Source of the DNA: Zychaea mexicana
Taxonomy: Eukaryota > Mucoromycota > Mucoromycetes > Mucorales > Lichtheimiaceae
DNA: 64,000 bases
Assembly (NCBI RefSeq): GCF_025766255.1
Contig: NW_026516779.1
Coordinates: forward strand, 79,950-143,949
Direction of reading: 5' to 3'
Numbering within the stretch: position 1 is the stretch's first letter; each line of letters starts with the position of its first letter. Below the pieces are notes generated by a model. That model was given only the letters and a program-made list of their open reading frames with translations, searched no databases and was not told where the DNA came from. Shown one piece after another: positions 54,158-64,000 of this stretch. The position numbers and the translations under genes were made by a program.

Positions 54158-55207
54158 TCAATCAAAGAATAAATGGAGTGATGAGTGGGGCGCCGTTTTT
54201 CTTGCCACGAAGAAGCGGCACGGACAGGTTGACACAAACGCCAGAAGGTGGGTCATCAATGTGCGCAAATTGATCAAGGACACAAATGTTGCTAGCTCTT
54301 CTAAAAACCGGGGAAATGTAAGCTGCGCAACTTCTTGCATCACATAGATTCCATCGTGGCGGAGGCGCGTCAGAAAAAAAGTGATATGAAAACCATGCAC
54401 CTGGAAGGTCAGAGCGGCTTCCAATGCATTGGTATCAATGGTATCCTTTGCTAGAGTTGCCAAACGCATAAGATCGTGGCATAGCGCGTGGTTATCGATG
54501 GTGGGACGTGCAACTTTGACCTCTCCATATCCAAGACTGGGCCCAAAGTCGCGCTGCCGTAGCTTGGAAATTGTGGCGTCAGGGCGGATCTTGTCATTTT
54601 CATCAGACATGACGTTGGACCAGCGAAGGAGCACTTTTCTGTCAGGATCAGAGAATAGCGATGCCAAGATGGGATCAAAGTACTTGGTGAAAAGCTCACA
54701 TTCTCCAATAGTTTGCTTGTTTTTAATGGCAACGAGCGGCAAGCGGCGCATCCTATAAAAATTGTTCAATTTTGGCACAGGCTTTCACGAACTACTAATC
54801 GATAATGACCTTACGCTACTGAGATGTCAATCGTATATGACGCAGCTGATAGCGCTGTTCATATAGACAAAAATCGGCATCTTTCATTTTAAGCTTAAGC
54901 AAAGCCTTTTCACCAAGCTTCTCCGGTTCAAACGCGTTTTCCAGCCTTTCAATTGCGGTTCTAAGACGCTTAATGGCTTCGAAACCATAAGCAGTGATAG
55001 AATCTGCTTCTTTCTATTCACAAATATCAGCTTAAATGTAGAATTATTTAAAGCGATAGACATCAAAATCGCTCCTACCTCCAGCATGGGCACCAAAGAT
55101 CGTCCAAGGGGGCACATGTTTTTTCCGAGTACCAGAAGCTCGATATCTGCATCCACATTGCCGATGATCCGAGCCAATTTCACGCATACATCGTCGCTGA
55201 TGTCCAT
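54158..55207 (-). CDS. PD-(D/E)xK-like protein of a Mucorales-type multigene family
   Basis: Exons 55207-55079, 55013-54820 and 54752-54158 give 305 residues. The join at 54820/54752 needs a GTAGCG donor. An in-frame TAG just past it vanishes with splicing. The N-terminal half (~110 residues) is helical with ALLKLKMKDADFCLYEQRYQL. The C-terminal half carries ELFTKYFDPILASLFSDPD, KIRPDATISKLRQ and GPSLGYGEVKVA. The PDA...GYGEVK spacing resembles the PD-(D/E)xK nuclease core (catalytic Asp then Glu-x-Lys). Then DNHALCHDLMRLATLAKD and FHITFFLTRLRHDGIYVMQE follow. I recall similar proteins as a large Mucorales-specific family with no described function; that recollection cannot be checked here. 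It sits between a retroelement fragment and a DNA transposon, an accessory setting. Confidence 0.6.
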
Positions 55208-58200
55208 CACGCGTAGAATCCAACTTCATTTCGAGCCGCTGTTACAATTGTGTCTATTAGAATTGATTTGAGCAGGTTTTGACAGTTACCGTTAGTATAA
55301 AAGTGCAGATGCAAACTCGTAATAGTAAGAAAATAAAGTCGCGCTTTTGCTCTCCCTGTGTTATTTTGCTACCGCTCCCCATTCTCAATGATCTTTACGA
55401 TTTACAGATGCACTGTTATAATTACCTTGTCTCAAGATGAACGGCACACCATGTAGTTACAATGTTCACTGACGAAACATATACTGCTGCACTTCTTTTT
55501 TCTCTCAAGTCCCTTTATTCTGTGCCTGCTTCCCTCCACCTATCTGACTTTCAAAAAAAATTGAAAACGTCCGGGGAATAAGTAACTTGCATTAAATGTC
55601 GCTCGATATGGCGCATTGTTTTCTTGCTTGTATTGATGCCGATTGATTTTTTGCCAGGCATAAGCTATTGATTTGTGGATGGAAAAGAAAGACCGGTCAA
55701 AGGTTTCAAAGGGACTAGACAGTATCCACCATATAGCACGGAAACATTATACTCGAATGATCCAGTTCATGTAAACAACATCGTAGAGCAATGAACGGCT
55801 AATAACCCAAATGGGCTGACGTGATATGACGTCGTTTGTGAGCTCTTGATGATTATTTACGGCTGATGATGCACTTAGAATGGGTGTCTTGTCACTACTA
55901 GTTACATTGGTAAATAGAAATGCATGAAAGGAAAAGTATCTGGAACGTAGGGGACGGGGGATGATAGCAGATAGTGATATCTCATCAGCAGGATGACTGG
56001 GCGTGTATTAGATTGGGATAGCGCAAAGGCCAAGCCAGTGATCAAAGGGTCTCTGTACAGGGTTCGGGTCAATGTTGTTTATATTGAACAATAAATTGTT
56101 TGTTTGGAGTAAACATGTGCTGAACGCCGCAGCCAGCTTCTTCATGGGATCAGTGAGACATTGTAGAAAGTCTCGGCCATTGTTGTATCAACTGTGGTGG
56201 TGTGTGTAACGAAAATAAAAACCGCTCTCTTACACGAGTATATGCCTACGGCAATCAGTGATTACCGATCCTCCAAGCCCGCAATGATGGATGTGGGCAG
56301 CTTAAAATAAATTGTAAAGAGCAGCATGGCTGTTTTCAGCATAGTATGCGCGTCATCCTAGAGCTACTATTATCCATACAGGCTGCTTCTTCAGGTTGAC
56401 ACTGTTGTTTGGTTTGCTCGCTTTATCAACCACCTCCCTCAGCAGTAGCGATTCAAAGTCAATCAGACGTGGTCGGCGTATGTGTGGGTGATGTATGATG
56501 TATGTGGGAAAAAAACAAAATACAAAAGAAAGGAGGATGGTCGGCTCGTACGAGAGTCATACATGCATAATCTTAGCCTTGCTTCTGAGCACATGAAAGT
56601 TGTGCCAACGATGTTTTCGGTTAGTCAAGGGGTTGAAAGGGGCGTGGCGAGCGAAACAAACCATTAAACTGGTTCTCTCAGCTTAGAACAGCTTGCCTTA
56701 GCACCGTTGTTGCTGGTGTGCATACCCTCCCAACAAATTTCTTTCCTTTCCATTATTTTTGCGAACAGAACTACGCGAACACAGAAGGTAAAACACTGCG
56801 CCCGTAGAGAGGTATCCATAACTTTTCAAAGTTATGGATTTTCAATAAATTGAAGTTGGGAGATGGGGGAAGCCAGTACCCCAAAGTTTTGAAGGGGGGA
56901 CAGAAGGGCTGCAAGTGAAAAATTAAAAAATACAAGATATTTTCCAATATATGGGGGTAGACATCTATGTGAAGCATGAAGGTTACAAGTGGAAAAGCAG
57001 CAACTTCAAGGCAGCTTCATTCAAAATTGGGGGTGCCACCACAAGCTAATAAAGAAAAAGCTCTTGCCAGATGCAAAGGTCTCGACAGTATATTAGGGGT
57101 ACCTGTTCAGGGAATGTATACTTTTTATCAAGCAAAGGGGTCACAGGAGGAGAAAAAGCGGTTAAGGGTTGCAATAATATTGATTGGAGTGGGGACACGG
57201 ATTTCAATCTGGGCGGGTTTTTTCATAGTTGCTGCAGCAGACGTACTCAAGGAGTATGATTTTGCAACATGCTAAGCAATAAAAGAAAAAAGAAAATAAA
57301 GAAAAGCCGCTTCTGAAGAGAGTCCAGATAGCATAGTCATCGTTCAACCGTTTATACAAAAGCTGCCGCTATTGACTTATTGTTGAAATGACCTGCTCAA
57401 AGGAAGCGGGCACTCCTTCCCCTTTTATATTAAGGGGACACATCAAAAAAGAAAAAGAACATAAAGTAGTCAAGCGATGGGCAACATATATGGAAGCAGC
57501 TGCAAATACTTTTATTTTATTCTGTTACAAGAAACATTATGCTGTAGAACAGGGCCAAGAGAGAAGTCCAGCACCTGATATGCAAAGCAGGAAGTAGTAC
57601 CAAAGTAACGAAGACGCCGCACATTTGCAAAATAGAAGAGCATTTTTATCTGAAAGTAAATGGTAGATGGGGTCATTTTTCATTACCACCACTATTTTTG
57701 CCAGGCGATTTTAACGTTAAACTTGCAGAGTTCGTAAGACCTCAAATTTTGAGTTAAAAGTTGGTAATTAGCACATTGACTTTTGCAGCTTTCTTTCTGA
57801 ATGGTGTAATCGGAAGTTGCCAGTAACGGAATTAGAATGGTTGCGCGTCGCTGATTAACAGAATGTGAGAAAGTGAATTGGATCGAAATGGTGCCGTCTG
57901 AAAGGCAATGCGAAGAGACGGCGCATCGATTTGGGAGGAAGAGTGCGTGAAGGAAGAAATGAAAGACAACCTTTTCACGAGGCACCAGTAGAGAGAAATG
58001 TTTTGGTTTATCAGAAAAAGGCTACTCAACCTTATGCGCTCACGTAGCCTCGAAAATCAGATACAAATATTTCATTTGATATTTTATTACAGACTCCTTT
58101 TCTATAAATAATCTGATGTAAAGACATACCGAATACTTCGTTAATAACAGCACGCGACGCAGAGAAGGACGTTGGGTAGTAACGTATATGGGCACCCGAT

Positions 58201-58240
58201 TGCTCGATGGTGTATTTGTGCTGCCACGATCTTTTGTTTG
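55208..58240. other. AT-rich accessory region
   Basis: About 3 kb between the PD-(D/E)xK-like gene and the transposon. Plus-strand frames at 56976-57275 (99 residues, including a hydrophobic segment VAIILIGVGTRISIWAGFFI) and 57388-57597 are not recognisable. A minus-strand frame at 58250-58032 is mildly protein-like (LANKRSWQHKYTIEQSGAHI). These could be relics of mobile elements. Nothing is firm enough to name. A perfect short hairpin is listed separately. Confidence 0.5.
56816..56839. repeat. Short perfect inverted repeat
   Basis: TCCATAACTTT and its exact reverse complement AAAGTTATGGA separated by two bases: an 11-bp stem with a 2-base gap. It is in non-coding DNA near low-complexity purine-rich sequence. 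It could be a mobile-element end, a cruciform site or a chance palindrome. Confidence 0.7.
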
Positions 58241-58244
58241 CTAG

Positions 58245-58570
58245 CAACATGTGCTCATGCCTAAATTAACAATAATTAAAAGTGATCAGTAACGTTCATA
58301 CGTAGAAAAAAAACGTTTGGTATTATCATGTGCTTATGTCGCCAAGATGCTTCTTGAGAAAGGATCGATAAATTGGTGGTTAGCAACGTGCGCATACTGC
58401 CAAGAAGCTTATATTAATATAAATAAAAAAATAAGTAGTGATGTTGATACCGCTGTTATCATGCGCTCGTGGCGCCAAGATATTTCCTGAGGAACAATCA
58501 ATAACGTGGTCGAAAACATGCGCGTAGCGCCAATGTGCAAATTAAAATAATAATGAAGTAGTCTGATGCG
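58245..58570 (+). repeat. Diverged tandem repeats at the 5' side of the transposon
   Basis: Two units of about 115 bases (58327-58441 and 58459-58570) align along their length. Both start near ATCATG(T/C)GCT, carry GCGCCAAGAT or GTCGCCAAGAT, a middle GATC/AATC-AATA part, and end in an A-rich tail followed by AGTAGT(G/C)TGATG or similar. A third, partial copy fits 58245-58300. Between them the motif CATGYGCTYRTG recurs. Such subterminal repeats are usual transposase-binding sites in CACTA-like elements. Confidence 0.6.
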
Positions 58571-58705
58571 TCTGCACCGTAACGATGAGTGCTATAATAT
58601 AGATAAAGAATTGATTGTTAGAAAAAGATATAAAAGAGAGCGAAGAAAGCAACAGACTTATTACACCACCACTGATATTCTTCACGTACCCTTGTTTCCT
58701 TGACG

Positions 58706-61700
58706 ATGTCCAACTTGAACGGCGAGTTCATGTTATGCTTTTGTCGAAATTGTCGGGCACATCCGGAGGGATACCGTCGAGTCACTCTGAGAGCGTATAC
58801 TGATCATGTCAGGGCTGACGAACAGTATAATTTACAGCAGGAAATCAACGGTACGGTAGCAGAGCTTTCACAGAATAGTTTTTACGCTCGTATCAAATGT
58901 TGCATTATACTGATCCGCCATATGTAGATCAAACTCTGCCGATGGTGGATGGGGGCGATATGCAGATGGAAGTCGATGATCCACAGCTGCCTGATCATAA
59001 CGCCGACGTATTTGATGATGGTAATTTTGTTGATGATATTGATTGTGAGTTGCGATGTTGCACTGTGTTGCGCTTTGTTGAACTGATTGTGTGTTCCTTG
59101 TTGGAATCTAGTTGTTGAAGCTGCGGCGGATTCCGGTGTAACCTTGCCGTATGAATCATTTGGAGGTGACCAACCAGTAGCGGATCAAGAAAGAGATGAC
59201 GATGAATTGATGTACCAGGCTGACGACGTCGAATTCGATAATGTAGTCGAAGATGATACAGCAGGTTAGTGGTAGTAATGGTGCTAGAAATAATGTGGAA
59301 AAAATATCAGGGTTAATAACTGCTATGCAATAGATGAACCGCCAACAATCCTAGCCGCAACAAACCCGCTCGATTCCGTCCCACAACCATTGATATTCGT
59401 CTTCATCTTCATTTGTTTATTCCAACTCCACCACCTATCCGAGCGTGTCGCATCCATGCTGATCACATTCATCATAACCTTGTTCGCCGGCCTTCACATC
59501 CTCCCCGAAAACACCATTATTCCGTCTACAATTGCTGGGATACGACAAGCTATTGGCTTTAACCGGTTGACACAGGATCTGCGAAAATATGTTGCCTGCA
59601 GCAAATGCCACGCCATATATCTGCCGTCACCAACGTTGCACGAGCGATGCACCAAGCCAAGCAGCATAATCGACGGAGATTCTTGCAATACACCTCTATT
59701 TAAAACAACCACCAACAACCGTCGCTCCCCTATTAAAGAATATACTTACCATCCCTTACAACAAGCCCTGAAAAGGTTCTTCATGCGTCAAGGTTTCGAG
59801 GACAAAATCCTTGGGTGGCGAAATCGTCGGATTCCAAGAGCAGGAGATCTCGGCGATGTGTACGATGGCATGAAATGGGTCAGTCTCCAGGATTCCAACA
59901 ATACCACCTTTGTTGAAGACCCACGCTCGTTGATGCTGACACTTAACGTCGATTGGCTTGCGCCTTTTGACACCGGTTACTCGTGTGGCGCCATTTACAT
60001 CACCATCAACAACCTCCCTCGTGCCGACCGCCAAAAAGTTGAGAACGTCATACTTGTAGGTGTTATGCCTGGACCAAGTGAGCCGAAGACCTATGAGATG
60101 AACCACTACCTTGAGCCATTAGTCGACGATCTCATTGCTCTGTACGATGGCATTGAAATGAGCACATTCCAAGAACCACAAGGCACACGGATTCGCGCAG
60201 CTCTGCTTAACGTTACCTGCGATATACCTGCTGCTCGGAAGGTTGGTGGTTTCACCTCGCATGCCAGTACGCGAGCATGTAGCAAATGCACGCGCGAGTT
60301 TGTCGTTTTTCCAGGCACTACAAAGCTGGATTATTCAGGTCACCAAATTCCGTCCTCGGACCTGCGGACAAAGGAGGGTAACCTACGCGACGCGCAGCAA
60401 TGGCTAGCAGCAACAACACCAAGAGCACGGTACAACGTCGAGCGTGAGACAGGGACGCGCTGGTCGCAGCTCCATCGTCTTCACTACTTTGATCCAGTCT
60501 CGTCCGTACTTATTGATGTGATGCACAATTTGTTTCTGGGGACTGCCGCTCGGATGGTGTCTGGATGGAGGACTTTTGGTTATTTCCGTGAAGCTGACTA
60601 TGAGGTTATGCAAGAGCGCGCTGACGGGATTGTGTTGCCGCCTGGAATGCCTACCCTGAAGCGCAAGATCCAGCGCAAGTTTGGCTTCATGACGGCTGAG
60701 GACTGGAAGACATGGACGCTCGTCTACTCCGCATTTGTCCTCAAACCCATCCTCCCTCCTGATCACATGGCGAACTGGATGCTTTTCGTCGCTGCGTGCC
60801 GCCACATTGTCCAAACCACGGCCACATATGAGCGTCTCGACCAAGCTCACATTTTATTCGAGCGTTTCATATGTGGTTGTGCAGCATTATACGGTCCTGA
60901 TTTTGTTACGCCCAACATGCATTTGCACTTGCATTTACGTACCACCATCGAAGACTTCGGGCCGGTCTACGCACATTGGTTGTTCAGCTTCGAGCGATAC
61001 AACGGTTTCTTGAAGGACGCGTACACGAACCAGAAGGACTCTTTCGAGGTAACCTTCATGAAGCGATTCATCGAGAAGGCCGGTGCTCTTGATTTCGTGA
61101 CGAACGAGGCTCACCGCTTTGCTCAGCTACCACAACAGCTCAGGATGCTTGTACGAATGGCCGGTCAATATGTATCCTCCCTCGTCTCATACACCAGCAA
61201 TGACACGCCATTCGACCCGTATGCTTTCGTTCAATTATCCTTAGACACGGATATCGACGTGGATGGTAGCGAGCCGTTGCCCCCTGACACGATCAGTTCC
61301 ATGACAAGTGGAAAAACAACACGGCTGCCAGATGATCGCGTAAACCTGCTCGTCAGCTTCTATCAGCAACATTATGATCAAAATACCGTCATCAGCGCCC
61401 AGTCTGGTCAACGACCGATCCATCCTCACACACTCATAGTGCACGACGGGGTGGAAACATTTCGAGCAATTGAGATTTTCGGACAGACTTACCGCTCAGC
61501 AACTTCGAGATCTTTGCGTGGGTCCTACATTCAAGCCTTGTTTATTCAGGGTAATGGAGTCGTTGCGTGGACCGGCCAAGTCCAATTTTTTTTCAAGCAC
61601 AATCTCCTCGTTGATGGCAGACAGAAGACGCACTCATTTGCCTTCGTCCGTTGGTATCGCGCAGCAGCAAGGCAGCAACGCTTCGAAGATGAGGGCCTGG

Positions 61701-61858
61701 AAGAGTGGTTGAGCAGTTTTATGGCAGAAGGAACTGACTCCATCTTGCCTATCCACCGGATTCACTCGCAGGTGGCCATTGTCAAGTTCGGCTCGCAAAG
61801 AATTGCCAATAGTGCTAGGATCATAGTGATACCGCTAGCTAGAAAAGTGTTTTTGTAG
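58706..61858 (+). CDS. Tnp2-like (Transposase_21) transposase
   Basis: Exons about 58706-59044, 59112-59264 and 59334-61858. An N-terminal Cys/His-rich motif (LCFCRNCRAHPEGYRR... ending near TDH) looks like the DNA-binding finger of such transposases. The core has DWLAPFDTGYSCGAIYITIN, NLPRADRQKVENVILVGVMP, DVMHNLFLGTAARM and TPNMHLHLHLRTTIEDFGPV. These are Tnp2 signatures of CACTA-like CMC transposons, and DVMHNLFLG is the best known. It would cut and paste its own element in the nucleus. About 1000 residues if intact. The frame before and after the five-T run near 58880 disagrees, so a one-base deletion or very short intron lies there. A large ~2.5 kb final exon holds most of the protein. 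Confidence 0.85.
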
Positions 61859-61889
61859 AAAAAATAAAGATTGCGATAAAAAAAGAATT

Positions 61890-63005
61890 TTATTTCGCCC
61901 AGTCGGGCAAAGTGTTGAGCACGTCTTGCTCGATCTGGACGTCACTGCCTGGGATCAGGAGTCTGGTGTACTCCCCATTAGGCCTTCTTGTCCCGGTTGC
62001 AGCAGCGGCCTTGGACTTCGCGTCCAAATCGTCCAAAAATTCATTGGCCTATGCAAAGTATCGCTATAATATTAGCAACTTTTCCGATACTTAACAACAC
62101 TGGATTTTCGTGAGTGTTTTAAATAATGAATTACCATGCTCGATCTCAAGGCAGGCACCAAACGTCGCAACACTCGTCCTCGTCCTCCCTCTTCATCGTC
62201 ACTCATCTCCGGCGACATACATTCTCTCCGAAGGAGACGCTCGCATCCAGGGAAGCGCGATTCCAGATCCTCTGCATGGCGCTGGCGTGTGGCAATGCGA
62301 GTCTTCAATTTCTATACGTGATTGAGCGTTAATATTTACGTCAGAAAGCACTTGAACATACACTCGCCCTTTGCGCACTAACTTTGTAGACTCGCGAATA
62401 CCGCCTGATTTCCACACCACGTCGAGCAGCTGTCGCCTCAGTGGTGCGCGACTTGGTGCGTAGCGTATTGAAGTACGCTCTCACTCTGTTGCGAACATCC
62501 ATGTCGCTGAGCAACCCACTCGTTCTCGGGTTCGAAGCAACGAAGCCCAATACAGCTGTCGTAACTATCTGGTTATCCCGATGTCTGAAGCTGTTCTCGA
62601 AATTCCAGCGATCACATTCGGGAAAACTGGCGACGCATGAATGGATAGCCGCCTACCATAGAAATATAACATAGTTAAAAGACAATAATAAGAAGCTTTA
62701 TTTTCTTTTATTACAGTCACTCTTGCACTGGCATCTCCCTGTGTCACGGAAGAAGACACCGGCTGCTGCTGGCCGTTAGCAACGATTGGTGTAGCAGTTG
62801 TATGTTGCTGTTGTTGTATAGCGTCAATGACGCTCGTCAAACCCGTAATTTGATTTTTGACGGTTGTCATCTCGGCTTGGAGCTTCCTGTTGGAATCAAG
62901 AACAGAAGCGAGAGACAAGCGATCTGCGATTCGCCACGCGCAACTGGTGCTGGCACGACGGTCGTTGATGATATTACTGGTATTGTTGTTGTTTGAAGAA
63001 GACAT
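61890..63005 (-). CDS. Transposon-associated second gene, coiled-coil protein of unknown function
   Basis: Four exons, 63005-62715, 62652-62362, 62311-62135 and 62048-61890, give 305 residues with all phases closing. The N-terminus is Ser/Asn-rich, then a coiled coil (LDSNRKLQAEMTTVKNQITG). The middle is compact and rich in Arg: MDVRNRVRAYFNTLRTKSRT, then TRIATRQRHAEDLESRFPG. It ends with an acidic patch and LNTLPDWAK. Its stop is 31 bases from that of the transposase on the other strand. I infer it is the element's accessory protein, perhaps a DNA-binding partner of the transposase, as second proteins do in CACTA elements. There is no known domain, and it is one of the more intact parts of the element. 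Confidence 0.6.
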
Positions 63006-63360
63006 CTATAACATTAATAGTAAGCAACATTTTATGGACTATAAAGACACTAATGAATGACAGTATTTACGTTTGCAAAAAAAAAGACAAGAAGAGTATG
63101 TGCGGTGAAATAGCAAGGAAGAAAAAAAACACGTCTTTTACAGCATTTATTTATCTGTATCTGTAGGCTGATCTATGTAGCTCCCCTCCTTAATATTGTG
63201 CATTTGGCTAGCATAAATGGGGAGTATATAAAGTAGCATTGACTTGAAGTTCATAATTATCCTCTTTCTTTCCATTTTCTTTTCTATTTCTCTTCTCAAA
63301 CACTCCCGCCGGCAATACAGTGTAAGGTATTTTATCTTGTATCTCCTCTCCTACTATGGA

Positions 63361-63557
63361 ATGACTTCCCAACTCGCTTTTAAACAAACATTCACTTTTT
63401 ATCTAGAGACACCACTTACGACTCAAGGCTGTTGTAGCAAGCTTGGTAAGTATTTATACCTTTTTCTCATATTGCCTAGTGACATTGCAAACTGCAGCGA
63501 TCTCATATTATTTGTATACCCAGCTCTGTAGATCTCATCTCATCCGGAGTCATCATT
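63361..63557 (+). CDS. Possible first exons of a gene, unknown product
   Basis: A TATATAAA-like box at 63225-63232 and a pyrimidine-rich leader (63259-63300) precede ATG 63361. The frame gives MTSQLAFKQTFTFYLETPLT to a donor at about 63446, and a following exon to about 63557. No recognisable domain. A two-codon upstream ATG at 63356 overlaps the start. The end of the gene is not found before opposing sequence, so this is weak. Confidence 0.25.
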
Positions 63558-63767
63558 GTAAGTACATTCGGGGGTGTTTTTACTTTTGTTATCTTTTGAA
63601 CAAGCACTGCTTTGTAATAATTGATTGCTTTCTATCCTATACTCTACTTTAGTAGACGATGCTTTGATGTCTTACCTGCTCTTCTCTACTACGCCGTGCC
63701 TTTCTCAAAGCTTTTATTTTGCTTCCGTTCTCTTCGTTAGACTAGATAGACATAGTATTCCGTAGTT

Positions 63768-63995
63768 TTAATACTGTGATTGCTGCACACCATATCGCGC
63801 TATTGTTTTTGAATAAAATCCATCGTTTTTTAATACCGCATACATGCTTTCTGCTATTTTATCGCCATCCTGCAAATAATCGTCATAATTTTTGTAATAC
63901 TGGACCCCATCGTATTTTACGTTGCCATTGATACTGCAGATGAATATAGAATATTTTAAAATAGTTTTATCGGTGTTGCTCCTGTACGATCCCAA
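63768..63995 (-). CDS. 3' end of an unidentified minus-strand gene (partial)
   Basis: Last exon of a gene that enters from beyond the window. A good acceptor (CTGCAG) at about 63937-63934 opens a frame with NGNVKYDGVQYYKNYDDYLQ and ends YGVQQSQY at a stop at 63770. Composition is Tyr/Asp/Lys-rich and ordered. Family not recognised. It may belong to the flank beyond the transposon. Confidence 0.4.
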   Translation of the reverse strand: MGSYRSNTDKTILKYSIFICSINGNVKYDGVQYYKNYDDYLQDGDKIAESMYAVLKNDGFYSKTIARYGVQQSQY

Positions 63996-64000
63996 AATGA

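Larger units (their letters stand above)
58245..63005. mobile_element. Tnp2-type (CMC/CACTA-like) DNA transposon with two convergent genes
   Basis: Bracket inferred from subterminal repeats on the left and the start of the second gene on the right. The true ends and target-site duplication were not found. Contents are a transposase on the plus strand and a 305-residue accessory protein on the minus strand, whose stop codons lie about 30 bases apart. The pairing of a transposase with a second gene is usual for CMC elements. The element looks recent apart from one frame slip in the transposase N-terminus. Confidence 0.65.

Noticed and set aside
56976..57275. 99-residue plus-strand frame with a hydrophobic segment
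   Set aside because: No family, promoter or neighbours support it; kept only as a note in the intergenic entry.
58327..58570. CRISPR-like repeat
   Set aside because: Only two to three diverged units, no conserved short repeat with unique spacers, and a fungal context.

Overview
The window is nuclear DNA from a filamentous fungus, most likely Mucoromycota and probably Mucorales. Genes are moderately spaced and split by short GT-AG introns (about 45-170 nt). Starts are often preceded by CT-rich leaders, and proteins carry long Gln, Ser, His and Asn runs. The gene set fits: a CSL (RBP-J/LAG-1) factor, a prenylated ubiquitin-fold protein, a full-length SPRTN, and a PD-(D/E)xK-like family I associate with Mucorales. 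No rRNA, tRNA, CRISPR array or bacterial operon was found. Exon structures were worked out by eye from splice signals, phase continuity and family conservation.

Layout. 0-7 kb: 3' part of a cullin, a gene-poor gap, a CAAX-tailed membrane-anchored ubiquitin-fold (MUB/UBL3) gene, and a small unknown protein. 7-15 kb: a membrane-anchored cPLA2-like phospholipase, an MFSD6-like transporter on the opposite strand, and a two-finger C2H2 factor. 15-25 kb: a sparse 3 kb stretch, a bacterial-looking fumarase/aspartase-superfamily lyase, a peroxisomal-type carrier, a forkhead factor and Mediator subunit Med27. 26-34 kb: a damaged unidentified locus, then EBP1/PA2G4, a CsbD-like protein, a DUF4112 membrane protein, the SPRTN protease and TAF10. 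34-44 kb: AT-rich DNA holding an aldo-keto reductase pseudogene, then CSL and a Sec7-PH Arf-GEF. 44-52 kb: a five-copy degenerate repeat with a CGCGT core, topoisomerase III whose GRF finger is split by an in-frame TAG, an F-box protein and the sulfhydryl oxidase Erv1. 53-63 kb: mobile and lineage-specific DNA, comprising a truncated Ty3/gypsy piece, an intact PD-(D/E)xK-like gene, and a Tnp2-type (CMC) DNA transposon with two convergent genes. The last kilobase holds edges of further genes.

The left four fifths is housekeeping and regulatory: genome maintenance (TOP3, SPRTN), transcription (Med27, TAF10, forkhead, CSL, C2H2), ubiquitin and NEDD8 biology (cullin, MUB, F-box), trafficking (Arf-GEF), lipid and organelle transport, and mitochondrial protein import (Erv1). 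The right fifth is accessory. The least explained items are the CGCGT-core array at 45.7-46.4 kb, the TOP3 stop inside a recognisable GRF finger, the PD-(D/E)xK-like gene, and the damaged locus at 26 kb.
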